Below, one piece after another: positions 25,572 to 34,579 of a stretch of DNA of 64,000 bases (its first letter is position 1; every line of letters starts with the position of its first letter). Under the pieces are notes generated by a model, which was given only the letters and a program-made list of their open reading frames with translations, had not been told where the DNA came from and did not search any database. The stretch spans positions 165,219 to 229,218 of the forward strand of contig JAGHZQ010000041.1 of NCBI GenBank assembly GCA_017746715.1, read 5' to 3'. Position numbers and translations under genes: made by a program. Source of the stretch: Cyanobacteria bacterium SBLK. Its GTDB lineage: Bacteria > Cyanobacteriota > Cyanobacteriia > Cyanobacteriales > Spirulinaceae.

Positions 25572-25730
25572 GTGGCGGATGTTTTGTACAAATTTGCAGT
25601 ACTCAACAACGCCGTTGCCATTGTTGGCATCATTGCAATTCTAGCTCTCGTTGCCTTAATGTCCCTCAATTTCTGGATACCGAAGGATTTCGAGTCACTT
25701 CCCTCTGTTATCGAACTTGAAAAATCCTAG
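25572..25730 (+). pseudogene. Truncated copy of the one-TM small protein gene
   Basis: The frame is nearly identical to the intact gene at 25951-26133 from ADVLYK onward (NNAVAIVGIIAILALVALM is unchanged), but the first eight codons are replaced by sequence joined from the decayed surface gene. A GTG at 25572 could still start a 52-residue peptide with the membrane helix intact. Changes near the end (Gln to Pro, Phe to Leu, Ile to Leu) show divergence. Confidence 0.6.
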
Positions 25731-26249
25731 AAAATGACAGGAAAATCCTGCGATCGCGTTCTTGTATATCGCGGGGTTTATAGGGTTAATATAAAAGCGA
25801 TTCATTGAGGAGCAACAGAGGGCATGAAGTCTCTACACTGTTCCACAGTATGATTTTTCAACACTGCACGCTCAATTTTCAGATGAACTCAAGCACAAGA
25901 AAATCCCTCTGCCCCAAGGACAGAGGAACAAGTAACTACTTCCAGAATAAATGAAAAATCAACAACCATCGAAACTTGCGGATGTTTTGTACAAGCTCGC
26001 CGTACTCAACAACGCTGTTGCCATTGTTGGCATCATTGCAATTCTAGCTCTCGTTGCCTTAATGTCCCTCAATTTCTGGATACAGAAGGATTTCGAGTCA
26101 TTTCCCTCTGTTATCGAAATTGAAAAATCCTAGAAAATGACAGGAAAATCCCGCGATCGCGTTCTTGCGATCGCGGGGTTGATATGGTTAGGATTGAAGC
26201 GATCGATTAAGGAACGACGGACGGCATGAACTCTCTACACTGCGCCACA
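25575..26249. repeat. Direct duplication of small-TM gene plus surface-gene 5' end
   Basis: Copy A (25575-25847) and copy B (25978-26249) align over about 270 bp. Each has the one-TM gene, a spacer beginning AAAATGACAGGAAAATCC, and a surface-gene start (ATGAAGTCTCTACACTG, ATGAACTCTCTACACTG). In copy A the surface gene stops after nine codons. The layout shows that one-TM gene plus surface gene is the duplicated unit. Confidence 0.8.
25951..26133 (+). CDS. Small single-pass membrane protein upstream of the surface-protein gene
   Basis: The product is 60 residues: a short polar N-terminus, one hydrophobic helix (about residues 17-43, VAIVGIIAILALVALM), and an acidic C-terminus ending EIEKS. 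The gene is kept in a duplicated copy just upstream, with the protein sequence largely preserved. It sits 92 bp before the second DUF4347 protein gene. It might assist export or anchoring of the surface protein, but no family is recognised. Confidence 0.6.
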   Translation: MKNQQPSKLADVLYKLAVLNNAVAIVGIIAILALVALMSLNFWIQKDFESFPSVIEIEKS

Positions 26250-29054
26250 AACAACATTTCGCCACATTCTTTACCTAGAATTTCTTTACCTAGAACTCGC
26301 TCTGCACCGGGAGAAGGAATGCTCGTTATCGTCGATCGCGGTATCGATTGCGATTCCATGTTAGCCGAGGGGACTCTCTCGGGTGCGAAAGTCCTCTTCC
26401 TCGAGCCGGAGAAAGATGCGATCGCTCAAATAAGCAACTATCTGGCAAACTTGCGCGATCGCGAAAAAATTGACAGCTTGCACATTATTTCCCACGGCGC
26501 TCCCGGTATCTTATATTTAGGCAATACCCAGTTAAACGCAGAAAATTTAGCGGCTTATGCCCCATTTTGGCAGCAATGGCGATCGCATTTTAATTCTTTA
26601 ACCTTAGAAATTCTGCTGTATGGTTGCCAAATCGCCAAAAATGCCCGGGGGCGAGAATTTGTCGAACAATTGGGACGCTTGACGGAAGCTAATATTGCAG
26701 CATCAAGCAGTTTAACGGGAAATGAAGCGTTACAAGGCAATTGGCAGCTCGAGTATAGAACGGGTCAAATTACCGCACCTCTCGCTTTTAGACCGGAAAT
26801 TCTGACAGCATATCCTGGTATTTTGGCTAATTTTACCGTTAATGCTGGCGATATTTCCAATACGGGCTCGGGAACGACGGGGGGATTGGTTTGGGCCATC
26901 AATCAAGCCAATAGCAATACAGAAGACGATACGATTACCTTAACCGCATCGACATTTACCCTAACGGCAGCAGACACCACTGGTGCGATTAATGATGCCT
27001 TTGGACTGACGGGATTGCCCGTTATTACCTCGAATATTACGATTGAGGGCAATGGTTCGACCATCGAGCGATCGGCTTCTGCCAGCGAAAATTTTCGCCT
27101 TTTTTTCATCGATGCGTCTTCCTCTACAGCGATCGTGACGTTAAACAATCTAACGCTACAAAATGGCAGCGTTACGGATACTAACACTCAGAGTGTAGGG
27201 GATGACGGCGGGGCATTAGTCAATAATGGCGGGACTGTCACCATTAACGATTCCACCATTACCAACAACATGGCAGCCGATGATGGCGGTGCTTTAGCCA
27301 ATATTGGCATTGGTAGCTCGAGAGCCATCATGACGATTAACAATACGACAATTAGCAATAATGTGGCTGCTGGCGATGGCGGTAACGATGATGGGGGAGG
27401 TGCAATTGACAATGATGGTAATTCAGATATTGGCGGCGCGGGGGCAACCCTAACTATTTCTAATTCAACCCTCACGGGAAATACCAGCACCACGGGTTCG
27501 GGGGGAGCAATTCGCGTTCGAGATGGCGCGACATTAACCATTGACAATAACACCTCAATTACGGGAAATAGCGCTTCTGTCGGGGGCGGCGGCATTTCGA
27601 CGGTGGGATCCATTGACATTACCCTAACCAATACAACGGTATCGGGAAATAGTGGCGGCAATGATGTCGAAACGATTTCAGGAACGGCAACTGCTAGCAA
27701 TGGTGGCGGAAATACGATTGGTTCGAGTAATATCTCTGTTTTTCAATCGGATTTCTCGGTGACTCGTACCGATACGGGAGCAACGATTTCCTCGAACGAT
27801 AATATCGATTTAGGCAGTCTGATTGTTGGCGTTTCTCCAGTTGTCACCACCTTCAGTATTACCAACTCCGGCGGGACGAATTTAGATATTACCAGCATTC
27901 CCAGTTTATCGGGCAGTTCTCTTTTTACCATCGACACCTCTACTGTAACGACCCCCCTCTCTTCGGGTAACAGTACGACTTTTAACGTGACTTTCGATCC
28001 CTCTGCGCTCGGTTCTTACCAAACGACAGTCGCCTTTACCGTCGATGATTCGTCTACGCAAACTAACTTTAGTTTTACCATGAGCGCGACGGTGTTGGAT
28101 ACGACCACCACCGATCCCACCGATCCCATCGCACCTACAGATATTCTCAGTCTCGATAGCAGTACGAATATTTTTACGGCGGGCAGTCTCGGCGGGTCGA
28201 ATTTGGAGGTCAGTTTGCAAGGTGCGGCACTCAGCACGCTCTCGACGATTAAATTGTTGCGTTTGGATGGGAATAATCAAACGACAAGCACCTTGGAGTT
28301 ATTTTCAGCCCTTCCCAATAGTTTTCGTCCCAATGGTTTTGGGATCTCGCAGCAAACGCTCATTACCGAAACCTTTTCCTCGGGCGATCGCTTTGCCCTC
28401 GAATTAACCGATCTTGACGGTTCGACGACGAGTTTCAGCCCCCGACAACTCAGCGTGAGCGATCTGGGTAGCGGTGCCTTCGATCTCAATTTTACGAATG
28501 GTTTGACCCTGCAAATTCAACAAACGACGACAGGGATTCCTCTCGGAGTAGGAACCAACCAAACCGGCGGTTTGGAGATTATCGATCTCTTGAGCGTGAC
28601 GGGAAACGTGCAAGGCAGTTTTCAGGCTTATCGAGAAGCGAATTTCGATAATGTGGCGGGACTTTATAAGATTGACGATGTTAGCGGGACGGTTGCAGGA
28701 ATTGCCCCTGGAGAGGCGGGATACGCCCGCGCGGCTATTGAAAATCGCGCCAGCAATCTTTCTCTCAATCCATCCAATCAAAGTCAAATTGGTGCAACGA
28801 TCGCTTTAGACGGCTCCTCTCTCTATGCTCCTTATATTATTGTCAATTCGACGGCTACGGGCTTCCTCAGCGACAATCCCAATAATTCGGTGGGTTCTGA
28901 CATTAATGCTTATTTTCTCTACAGTGCGGCCAATCCCGATAGTTTCGATCACATTGTCTTATTGGGGAATAATACTTTTGGTTTTGAGGATTTATTGAAT
29001 GGCGGCGATCGCGACTACAACGACCTAATTTTTACTGTCGATTTAACGGTATGA
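26226..29054 (+). CDS. Large surface protein: DUF4347, beta-helix, DUF4114 (paralogue 2)
   Basis: The 942-residue protein has the same domain order as the gene at 21798-24782. DUF4347 spans residues about 30-195 (SLHIISHGAPGILYLGNTQL, LLYGCQIAKNARGRE). A beta-helix follows with many TINNTTISNN-type turns (about 200-510), then a choice-of-anchor-like beta domain, then the DUF4114-like end (GFEDLLNGGDRDYNDLIF). No signal peptide is seen. Codons are richer in G/C than in the first paralogue. It is probably secreted and adhesive. The start matches the duplicated 5' end seen at 25824. Confidence 0.85.
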   Translation: MNSLHCATNNISPHSLPRISLPRTRSAPGEGMLVIVDRGIDCDSMLAEGTLSGAKVLFLEPEKDAIAQISNYLANLRDREKIDSLHIISHGAPGILYLGNTQLNAENLAAYAPFWQQWRSHFNSLTLEILLYGCQIAKNARGREFVEQLGRLTEANIAASSSLTGNEALQGNWQLEYRTGQITAPLAFRPEILTAYPGILANFTVNAGDISNTGSGTTGGLVWAINQANSNTEDDTITLTASTFTLTAADTTGAINDAFGLTGLPVITSNITIEGNGSTIERSASASENFRLFFIDASSSTAIVTLNNLTLQNGSVTDTNTQSVGDDGGALVNNGGTVTINDSTITNNMAADDGGALANIGIGSSRAIMTINNTTISNNVAAGDGGNDDGGGAIDNDGNSDIGGAGATLTISNSTLTGNTSTTGSGGAIRVRDGATLTIDNNTSITGNSASVGGGGISTVGSIDITLTNTTVSGNSGGNDVETISGTATASNGGGNTIGSSNISVFQSDFSVTRTDTGATISSNDNIDLGSLIVGVSPVVTTFSITNSGGTNLDITSIPSLSGSSLFTIDTSTVTTPLSSGNSTTFNVTFDPSALGSYQTTVAFTVDDSSTQTNFSFTMSATVLDTTTTDPTDPIAPTDILSLDSSTNIFTAGSLGGSNLEVSLQGAALSTLSTIKLLRLDGNNQTTSTLELFSALPNSFRPNGFGISQQTLITETFSSGDRFALELTDLDGSTTSFSPRQLSVSDLGSGAFDLNFTNGLTLQIQQTTTGIPLGVGTNQTGGLEIIDLLSVTGNVQGSFQAYREANFDNVAGLYKIDDVSGTVAGIAPGEAGYARAAIENRASNLSLNPSNQSQIGATIALDGSSLYAPYIIVNSTATGFLSDNPNNSVGSDINAYFLYSAANPDSFDHIVLLGNNTFGFEDLLNGGDRDYNDLIFTVDLTV

Positions 29055-29080
29055 TAGAAGGAGAGTAAAGAGTAACGAGT

Positions 29081-30191
29081 ATGGAACTAGCAGAACTCAA
29101 ACGAGAAATTTCGATGCTGTCGAGTCGCCTGGGGAAAACCCAGGAGTATCTTTGACTTGCCCGCTCTCAATGCCAAGATTCACGATTTAGAACAACTGGC
29201 CGCCCAGCCCAATTTCTGGGACGATCGCGCCCGAGCCGAGAAGCTCTTGCAACAATTAAACGAACTCAAATCCAGCCGAGATCGCTATCTTCACTGGCAG
29301 AAATCTTGGGAAGATGCCGGAGCGATCGCAGAACTCCTCGAACTTGACAATGATGAGGGATTATTGCTAGAAGCAACCCAAACGGTAACGGAACTCAATC
29401 AAGCGTTGGATCGTTGGGAACTGGAACAATTGCTATCGGGAGAGTACGACACTGAGGGAGCAATTTTAACCATCAATGCCGGTGCTGGCGGTACCGATGC
29501 TCAGGACTGGGCAGAAATGCTGCTGCGGATGTATATGCGTTGGGGTGAAAAACAAGGCTATCAAGTGAAGACGAGAGCTTTATCCGAGGGAGATGAAGCG
29601 GGAATAAAATCCGTAACCCTCGAAATTGCAGGCTATTATGCCTACGGTTACTTAAAAGCCGAAAAAGGAACGCATCGCTTGGTGCGTATTTCTCCGTTTA
29701 ATGCCAATGGCAAGCGTCAAACTAGCTTTGCTGGCGTTGAAGTTATGCCGGTATTGGACGAGTCTGCTATTCAGTTAGAAATTCCCGAAAAAGATTTGGA
29801 TATTTCCACCTCCCGAGCGGGGGGGAAAGGCGGACAAAATGTAAACAAGGTCGAGACTGCCGTGCGGATCGTGCATATTCCGACGGGGGTTGCCGTGCGC
29901 TGTACCGAAGAGCGATCGCAGTTACAAAATAAGGAACGCGCCATGACTTTACTCAAAGCCAAATTATTGGTGATTGCCGAAGAGCAACGCGCTAATGAAA
30001 TCGCCGAAATTCGCGGCGATATGGTAGAAGCCGCATGGGGCAATCAGATTCGCAACTATGTTTTTCATCCCTATCAAATGGTGAAGGATTTGCGGACGGG
30101 AGAAGAAACCACGGCAATTTCCGATGTCATGGATGGCGCTCTCGCTCCGTTTATCGAAGCCTATTTGCGGCAGGAAAATCAATTGGTTTAA
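29081..30191 (+). CDS. prfB: Peptide chain release factor 2, with programmed +1 frameshift
   Basis: The gene starts at ATG 29081 and reads 24 codons to TGA at 29153-29155. At CTT-TGA-C the ribosome shifts +1 after CTT, and the frame continues from GAC (29154) to 30191. CAGGAG lies 3 nt before CTT as the internal Shine-Dalgarno that drives the shift, the classic RF2 autoregulation. The protein (about 369 residues) carries the anticodon-like SPF (RISPFNANG), which recognises UGA and UAA, and the catalytic GGQ ([12 protein letters not shown]). When RF2 is scarce, slow termination at the UGA raises frameshifting and synthesis. Confidence 0.97.
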
Positions 30192-30202
30192 CCCTTCTTT
30201 TC

Positions 30203-30221
30203 CCTCCTTACAAAGGAGGGT
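30203..30221. terminator. Hairpin between convergent prfB and a minus-strand gene
   Basis: CCCTCCTT (30203-30210) pairs perfectly with AAGGAGGG (30214-30221) over a 3-nt loop, followed by TTAGGGGGGAT. No T run follows, so it may be a dispersed repeat used as an RNA end. The same element in reverse orientation lies inside the STAND-WD40 gene at 2797-2827. Confidence 0.5.
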
Positions 30222-30246
30222 TAGGGGGGATATCCAACAACAAAAC

Positions 30247-31749
30247 CTATTTTTTCCGAGTCAAAAAAGTCCTTTTGAAAAAATTCCAAATTGCCGCGAT
30301 CGCATCCTCAATCCATGCCATGATGCGATCGACGAGTTTGAGGGTTTTTTCGAGGGGATGTTCGACGTATCCCGTACTTTTCGCTTCGACTTCCAGCAAG
30401 TTCCCATCGAGGGGGAGGCGCTTGGCAGTTTTTTCTAACTCATTTTTAGACTTGGGAGACTCCTTGTTCTGAGAAATTGGGTCGAGATCGGCAGACATGG
30501 GTTTGTGTTTTTGTGAGTAAGAGAAATGAGTCTCGGAGTTTGGGGTGGATAACGAAGGCATCGCAGGAGAAACACCTAATTCTCTCATTTGTGCTTCGAC
30601 GATCGCCTCGGGTGGGGGAACGGCGGGCGCAAATTTCTGGCGAGAGCGATCGTAGAGCTCTTCCCATGCCAACCACGGCTCCTCCTCTACAGAAACAGCA
30701 GGCAAAGCCGGATTGCGATCGCTGCTGCCGAAGAAATAATCGATCGCGGCTTGCAAGAGAAACTGGAGCTTAGCCAGACGATCTCTATCGTTTAAGTCCG
30801 TTTTTTTCGACTCTTGCCACCAAATTTCGAGGCGATCGCGAAAATCGTCCTGCTTGGTTTCCAACAGGGCGATCGCTTCATCCAATTCAACAACCAGATC
30901 GCTAACGGGAAGGGGAGGTTGCCAGAGAGAGAGGGATTGTGCTTTGTTTTCCATTTCCCTTTCCCGTTCGCTTTTCCGGGTGGTAGGGGAAATTTCTTGC
31001 CATGGGGGAACGATCTGCGCCTCTTCAAACAGATCGATCGCGATGGCAATGAAACTTTGTTGTTCCCAACGCATCAGTTGCCAAAACCAACGCAGAGGCA
31101 GCAAGATATTGGGATTGACCGTTAAAGAAGGCGGAATCAAATATTGCCTTGCTCTGATTCTTTGCAAGTATTGTTGATAGGCGTAATCTGTCAGTTCCCA
31201 ACGAATGGTTTGCTGGAGGCGATCCTGTTGTTTTGGAGTGAGTATATCGAGAGATTGATTGTCAACCGTTGCCAAAACTAAATGATGCCGATCCACAGTG
31301 GAAGCAATCCCGCGAATGCGATGGGAGCGATCGGCAGTAATGGTTTGGGGGGAGATATCCCGTGCTGGAGCGATCGCCGGAATATTTTCGCCCCAAAGAA
31401 TGGGAGGAGCAAAGGTTTGAATTTCGTAATCTCCCGGTAGGATGTCGAGGAGGGGTTTAACGCGATCGAGGGTTTTCCAAATAGGGGTATCGACGGGAAT
31501 ATAGTCTTCTCGGGCTGCTTTTCCCGTTTCGGGAAGGGGAATGGGAGCAACTTTTTGTTCGAGTTGCCAGACGAAAGCGCGTCCGGCTTGCGCCACGAGG
31601 TAAGCCGGATAAACGAGAATTTGCGCCCCCCAAATGGCTGCGGTTTTAGCTTGGCGAAAGGTTTTTGCAAGGCGATCGCCCAGTACGATCCTCTGGCGGT
31701 TGAGAAAATTAAACAGGCGACTTTTATAAGGACGCGGCGGAGAAGTCAT
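30247..31749 (-). CDS. Conserved-looking hypothetical protein, 500 residues
   Basis: I do not recognise the family. The N-terminus is basic with a weak amphipathic or hydrophobic stretch (about residues 38-58, AAIWGAQILVYPAYLVAQAG). The middle is rich in Trp and Gln (LPLRWFWQLMRWEQQSF), and the C-terminal third is Pro/Ser-rich and disordered-looking before a final helix (LVDRIMAWIEDAIAAIWNFF). The final amphipathic helix could bind membranes. It is minus-strand, convergent with prfB, and monocistronic as far as can be seen. A peripheral membrane protein is possible but unproven. Confidence 0.65.
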   Translation of the reverse strand: MTSPPRPYKSRLFNFLNRQRIVLGDRLAKTFRQAKTAAIWGAQILVYPAYLVAQAGRAFVWQLEQKVAPIPLPETGKAAREDYIPVDTPIWKTLDRVKPLLDILPGDYEIQTFAPPILWGENIPAIAPARDISPQTITADRSHRIRGIASTVDRHHLVLATVDNQSLDILTPKQQDRLQQTIRWELTDYAYQQYLQRIRARQYLIPPSLTVNPNILLPLRWFWQLMRWEQQSFIAIAIDLFEEAQIVPPWQEISPTTRKSEREREMENKAQSLSLWQPPLPVSDLVVELDEAIALLETKQDDFRDRLEIWWQESKKTDLNDRDRLAKLQFLLQAAIDYFFGSSDRNPALPAVSVEEEPWLAWEELYDRSRQKFAPAVPPPEAIVEAQMRELGVSPAMPSLSTPNSETHFSYSQKHKPMSADLDPISQNKESPKSKNELEKTAKRLPLDGNLLEVEAKSTGYVEHPLEKTLKLVDRIMAWIEDAIAAIWNFFKRTFLTRKK

Positions 31750-31751
31750 TT

Positions 31752-31980
31752 CAATTCAAAATTCAAAATTTAAAATTCAAAAATATCAGGGTGCATTTTA
31801 AGTTTTGCAAAAATACTCAATATCGAGTAGGAGCTTCTGCTTTATTTTACCGTGGAACGGGCATCACTTCGACAAGCTCCCTTCGACATCGCTCAGGGCA
31901 AGCAGCGACCACTTGCCCGTGTTTAATTGAATAAAACTCTCGGATCGAAATTCAAAATTCAAAATTCAAAATTCAAAATT
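31752..31980. repeat. Intergenic block of AATTCAA heptamers and a CTTCGACA-type repeat
   Basis: Two heptamer runs of the AATTCAA type (31752-31783 and 31948-31980) flank a segment with GGCATCACTTCGAC (31862-31875). The complement of that segment recurs at 38525-38538. The second heptamer run touches the end of the NACHT gene. No gene or clear promoter is seen in the gap. Confidence 0.7.
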
Positions 31981-34363
31981 ATCCCTTCATCATCGTCTGT
32001 TTTTCAATTTCAGCAATCGGTAATAGGAGAGTATCTTCAATTTCCTGAATGGTTTCATTGCTAATATTTGGCGTACTATACATACATTCTACCAATAATT
32101 TAATCGAATCATAATACTGTTTTAGAATCATTTTTTGTTCTACACTAAATTGCCAATCATAACCAATATTCCGGTGTTCGATAATTGCCAATCTTAAGTT
32201 TCTCGTCCAGATATCCCCATTTTCTTTCCACCATTTTTGGTAATGAATGCGATCGCGATCGAGGTCGGGAAGTTGCTCGTGGAATCTTTCTAAGGCACGT
32301 TTGAGATCGCTACCAATTTCGATATTGCGATCCTCGGTAAAAGTGAGAAATAAATCCAGATCGTGGGCGTAGGTCACCAGGAGAGAATCGAGAATTAAAT
32401 CGATAATAAAATCCGGCGCTAATTCGACAATGGTTTGATGGTTGAACGCGTAATCCAAATCTCGATCTAAATTACATGCTAGAGAGCGATCGTGAATGGA
32501 AACTTTTAAGCCCCGGTTGACAGCATGGGAAAAATCGAGAGGATGAGATAATTTGGGATCGAACATGGGATTAATGGCTTGGGATAAGTAAAAAGCCCGC
32601 ACCGCCGCCACTTTATAAGGGGCTTGGACAAAAATTGCTTTTTGATGAACCCATGAAAGAAAAATTTGTAATTTTTTATCTTCGGCAATAATGCGATCGA
32701 TCCTCTGTTTCATTTTCAAGAGAAAATCATCGACATAATCCATCGTTCCCACTGCCAAAATAAAAAGATCGTTCCACGTGAGATTATCAAATCGCTCTAG
32801 TTTTTTATCCAAGCAATCCGGTTCAAAACTTTTTAACAGAAAGCGGGAAATTAAATATTCTTGAATCCCCAGACGAGAAAAACCATAGTATTTTTGCGTT
32901 TTTTCAACGAGAATATGATGATGGATTTCAACAGTCTGTAAAATCCTTTTACTTTCTTGGAGTAAGATTTCTCTTTCTTTTTTATTGTTGCGAGAAAGAG
33001 AATCGAAAAAATAACGAGCAATATAAGCATAAAGGCGATCGCGATCGCAAAACAATTCCTTTTTTGTAAAGGTCAGAACGCTCAAATAAGATAGTAAGTC
33101 GAGCTTTTGTTCGGGTTCAAAATTTTGATAAATTGTTTTAGACTCAACAACATCTTCATAAGAATTTGCAATTTGAAAAATTAATGCCAATCCGCGTTCG
33201 TATAGATCGAATGGCTTCAAGGGAAGTTTTTGATCTTCATGAAAAATTCCCTGCATCAAATTCAACCAGATCGGATCCGTAGAAATCCCCAAGATTTTCT
33301 GATTTTTTGAAGATTCTAAATCTAGCAAAAATTGACTGGCAAATTTTTTCCCTCGAGCATTAGAATTCATTAAAGATTGAAAACTAATTCTGATCGATCT
33401 TTTGATTTGTTCTTGACTGAGTTCGGCAATTTCAATATAAGTGAATGTGGGAAATGTATAATCTGTAATTTGCGTGCGGCAGGCGAGAATAAAGCGATTT
33501 TTATAATAATGTTGGGTGAATGCGCGCAGTTGATACTGAAGGTCTCGTCTATTTTCATAGGGAACTTCATCCATCCCATCAAATACAATTAAGAATTGCC
33601 CATAATTAAGGAGTTGTTCGGTTTGTGAAAGGTTATTTAATTCTAAAATATCATCAATATATTCAAGAATTTTTTGATTTAAATCTGGCAGTTTATGTAA
33701 TTCCAAAAAGATCGGAATATATTGTTTTTGAAATCTTCCTCGAGAACAAGCAACGATGAGAGATTGTAAAAATACTGTTTTCCCGACACCAGAATTTCCA
33801 ATAATGACGAGTTTTGGATAATCTGTTGCCGCTTTTATCCCTGTCATTTTTTCTATGCGATAGCCCAAACCAAATCGCTCAAAGTCTTGAGAGCGATCGC
33901 AAATTTTCAAGAAAGTCGGCAAATTTAAATAAACATCGCGAGGGATTTTATCAACGCGATAGACATCAAATTCAAACTTGTCTACCGGTATCCATTGACG
34001 CATCAGTAATTGAACTTTACCATACAATTCAATATTTTTTTGGGACGCTCGTTTTTTGGCTAAAGGGACGAGGGCACTAACTCCGGGTTCTAAAACGGGC
34101 TTTGCGATCGCATCGGAGACAATAGCTTCTGAAATCGTCGGCAATTCAGCAACTTCTTGCCAATCCAATTCTAAAACAGCACAAATTTGTTCAAAATCTT
34201 TGCGCTCGAGGGGCTGACCTTGAAGAAAATGATGAATGCTCGCGAGGGAAAATTGCAATCCGTGAGAATCGAGAATTTTACTGGCTGAAGTCCGCCAAGC
34301 TGATTTTGCCCTCTCAATCCCTGCTGCGGACACCTTCAGCAATTGCTCTGCCCGTTCTGCCAT
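31979..34363 (-). CDS. NACHT-domain STAND NTPase
   Basis: The 794-residue protein has an N-terminal helical, HTH-like domain (residues about 10-75, ending ICAVLELDWQEVAEL) typical of cyanobacterial NACHT proteins. A NACHT ATPase follows with Walker A GNSGVGKT (189-196) and Walker B FLIVFDGMDE (257-266). The helical C-terminal part (about 430-794) has no recognised repeats and may be the sensor. Such NLR-like proteins act as switches in regulation or phage defence. It is transcribed away from glcD, with a 216-bp spacer. No separate nuclease or other killing domain is seen, so the N-terminal domain may recruit or be the effector. Confidence 0.85.
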   Translation of the reverse strand: MAERAEQLLKVSAAGIERAKSAWRTSASKILDSHGLQFSLASIHHFLQGQPLERKDFEQICAVLELDWQEVAELPTISEAIVSDAIAKPVLEPGVSALVPLAKKRASQKNIELYGKVQLLMRQWIPVDKFEFDVYRVDKIPRDVYLNLPTFLKICDRSQDFERFGLGYRIEKMTGIKAATDYPKLVIIGNSGVGKTVFLQSLIVACSRGRFQKQYIPIFLELHKLPDLNQKILEYIDDILELNNLSQTEQLLNYGQFLIVFDGMDEVPYENRRDLQYQLRAFTQHYYKNRFILACRTQITDYTFPTFTYIEIAELSQEQIKRSIRISFQSLMNSNARGKKFASQFLLDLESSKNQKILGISTDPIWLNLMQGIFHEDQKLPLKPFDLYERGLALIFQIANSYEDVVESKTIYQNFEPEQKLDLLSYLSVLTFTKKELFCDRDRLYAYIARYFFDSLSRNNKKEREILLQESKRILQTVEIHHHILVEKTQKYYGFSRLGIQEYLISRFLLKSFEPDCLDKKLERFDNLTWNDLFILAVGTMDYVDDFLLKMKQRIDRIIAEDKKLQIFLSWVHQKAIFVQAPYKVAAVRAFYLSQAINPMFDPKLSHPLDFSHAVNRGLKVSIHDRSLACNLDRDLDYAFNHQTIVELAPDFIIDLILDSLLVTYAHDLDLFLTFTEDRNIEIGSDLKRALERFHEQLPDLDRDRIHYQKWWKENGDIWTRNLRLAIIEHRNIGYDWQFSVEQKMILKQYYDSIKLLVECMYSTPNISNETIQEIEDTLLLPIAEIEKQTMMKG

Positions 34364-34579
34364 GTTCGCGCCTTGAAGTCGATCTAGATCTGGCTCTACG
34401 CTGAGTTTTTAACTTTCGCTGCCAATAAATTGTACAACTTTCAATCGGTCGGGTTCTGCTTGAAGGAGCTAGAGCAGATGCGATCGCGCCAAAAAAAGCC
34501 ATCCCGAAAAAGATACTCGTGTTTCGCGCTATCCCTTTTTTGCCACAATGGAAAAATAGTTTTGAGCGACCTGCGACAC

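Noticed and set aside
34430..34579. In-frame upstream extension of glcD
   Set aside because: The 50 extra residues are Arg/Lys/Cys-rich and unlike GlcD, and the region is needed as the divergent promoter with the NACHT gene; ATG 34580 gives the usual length.
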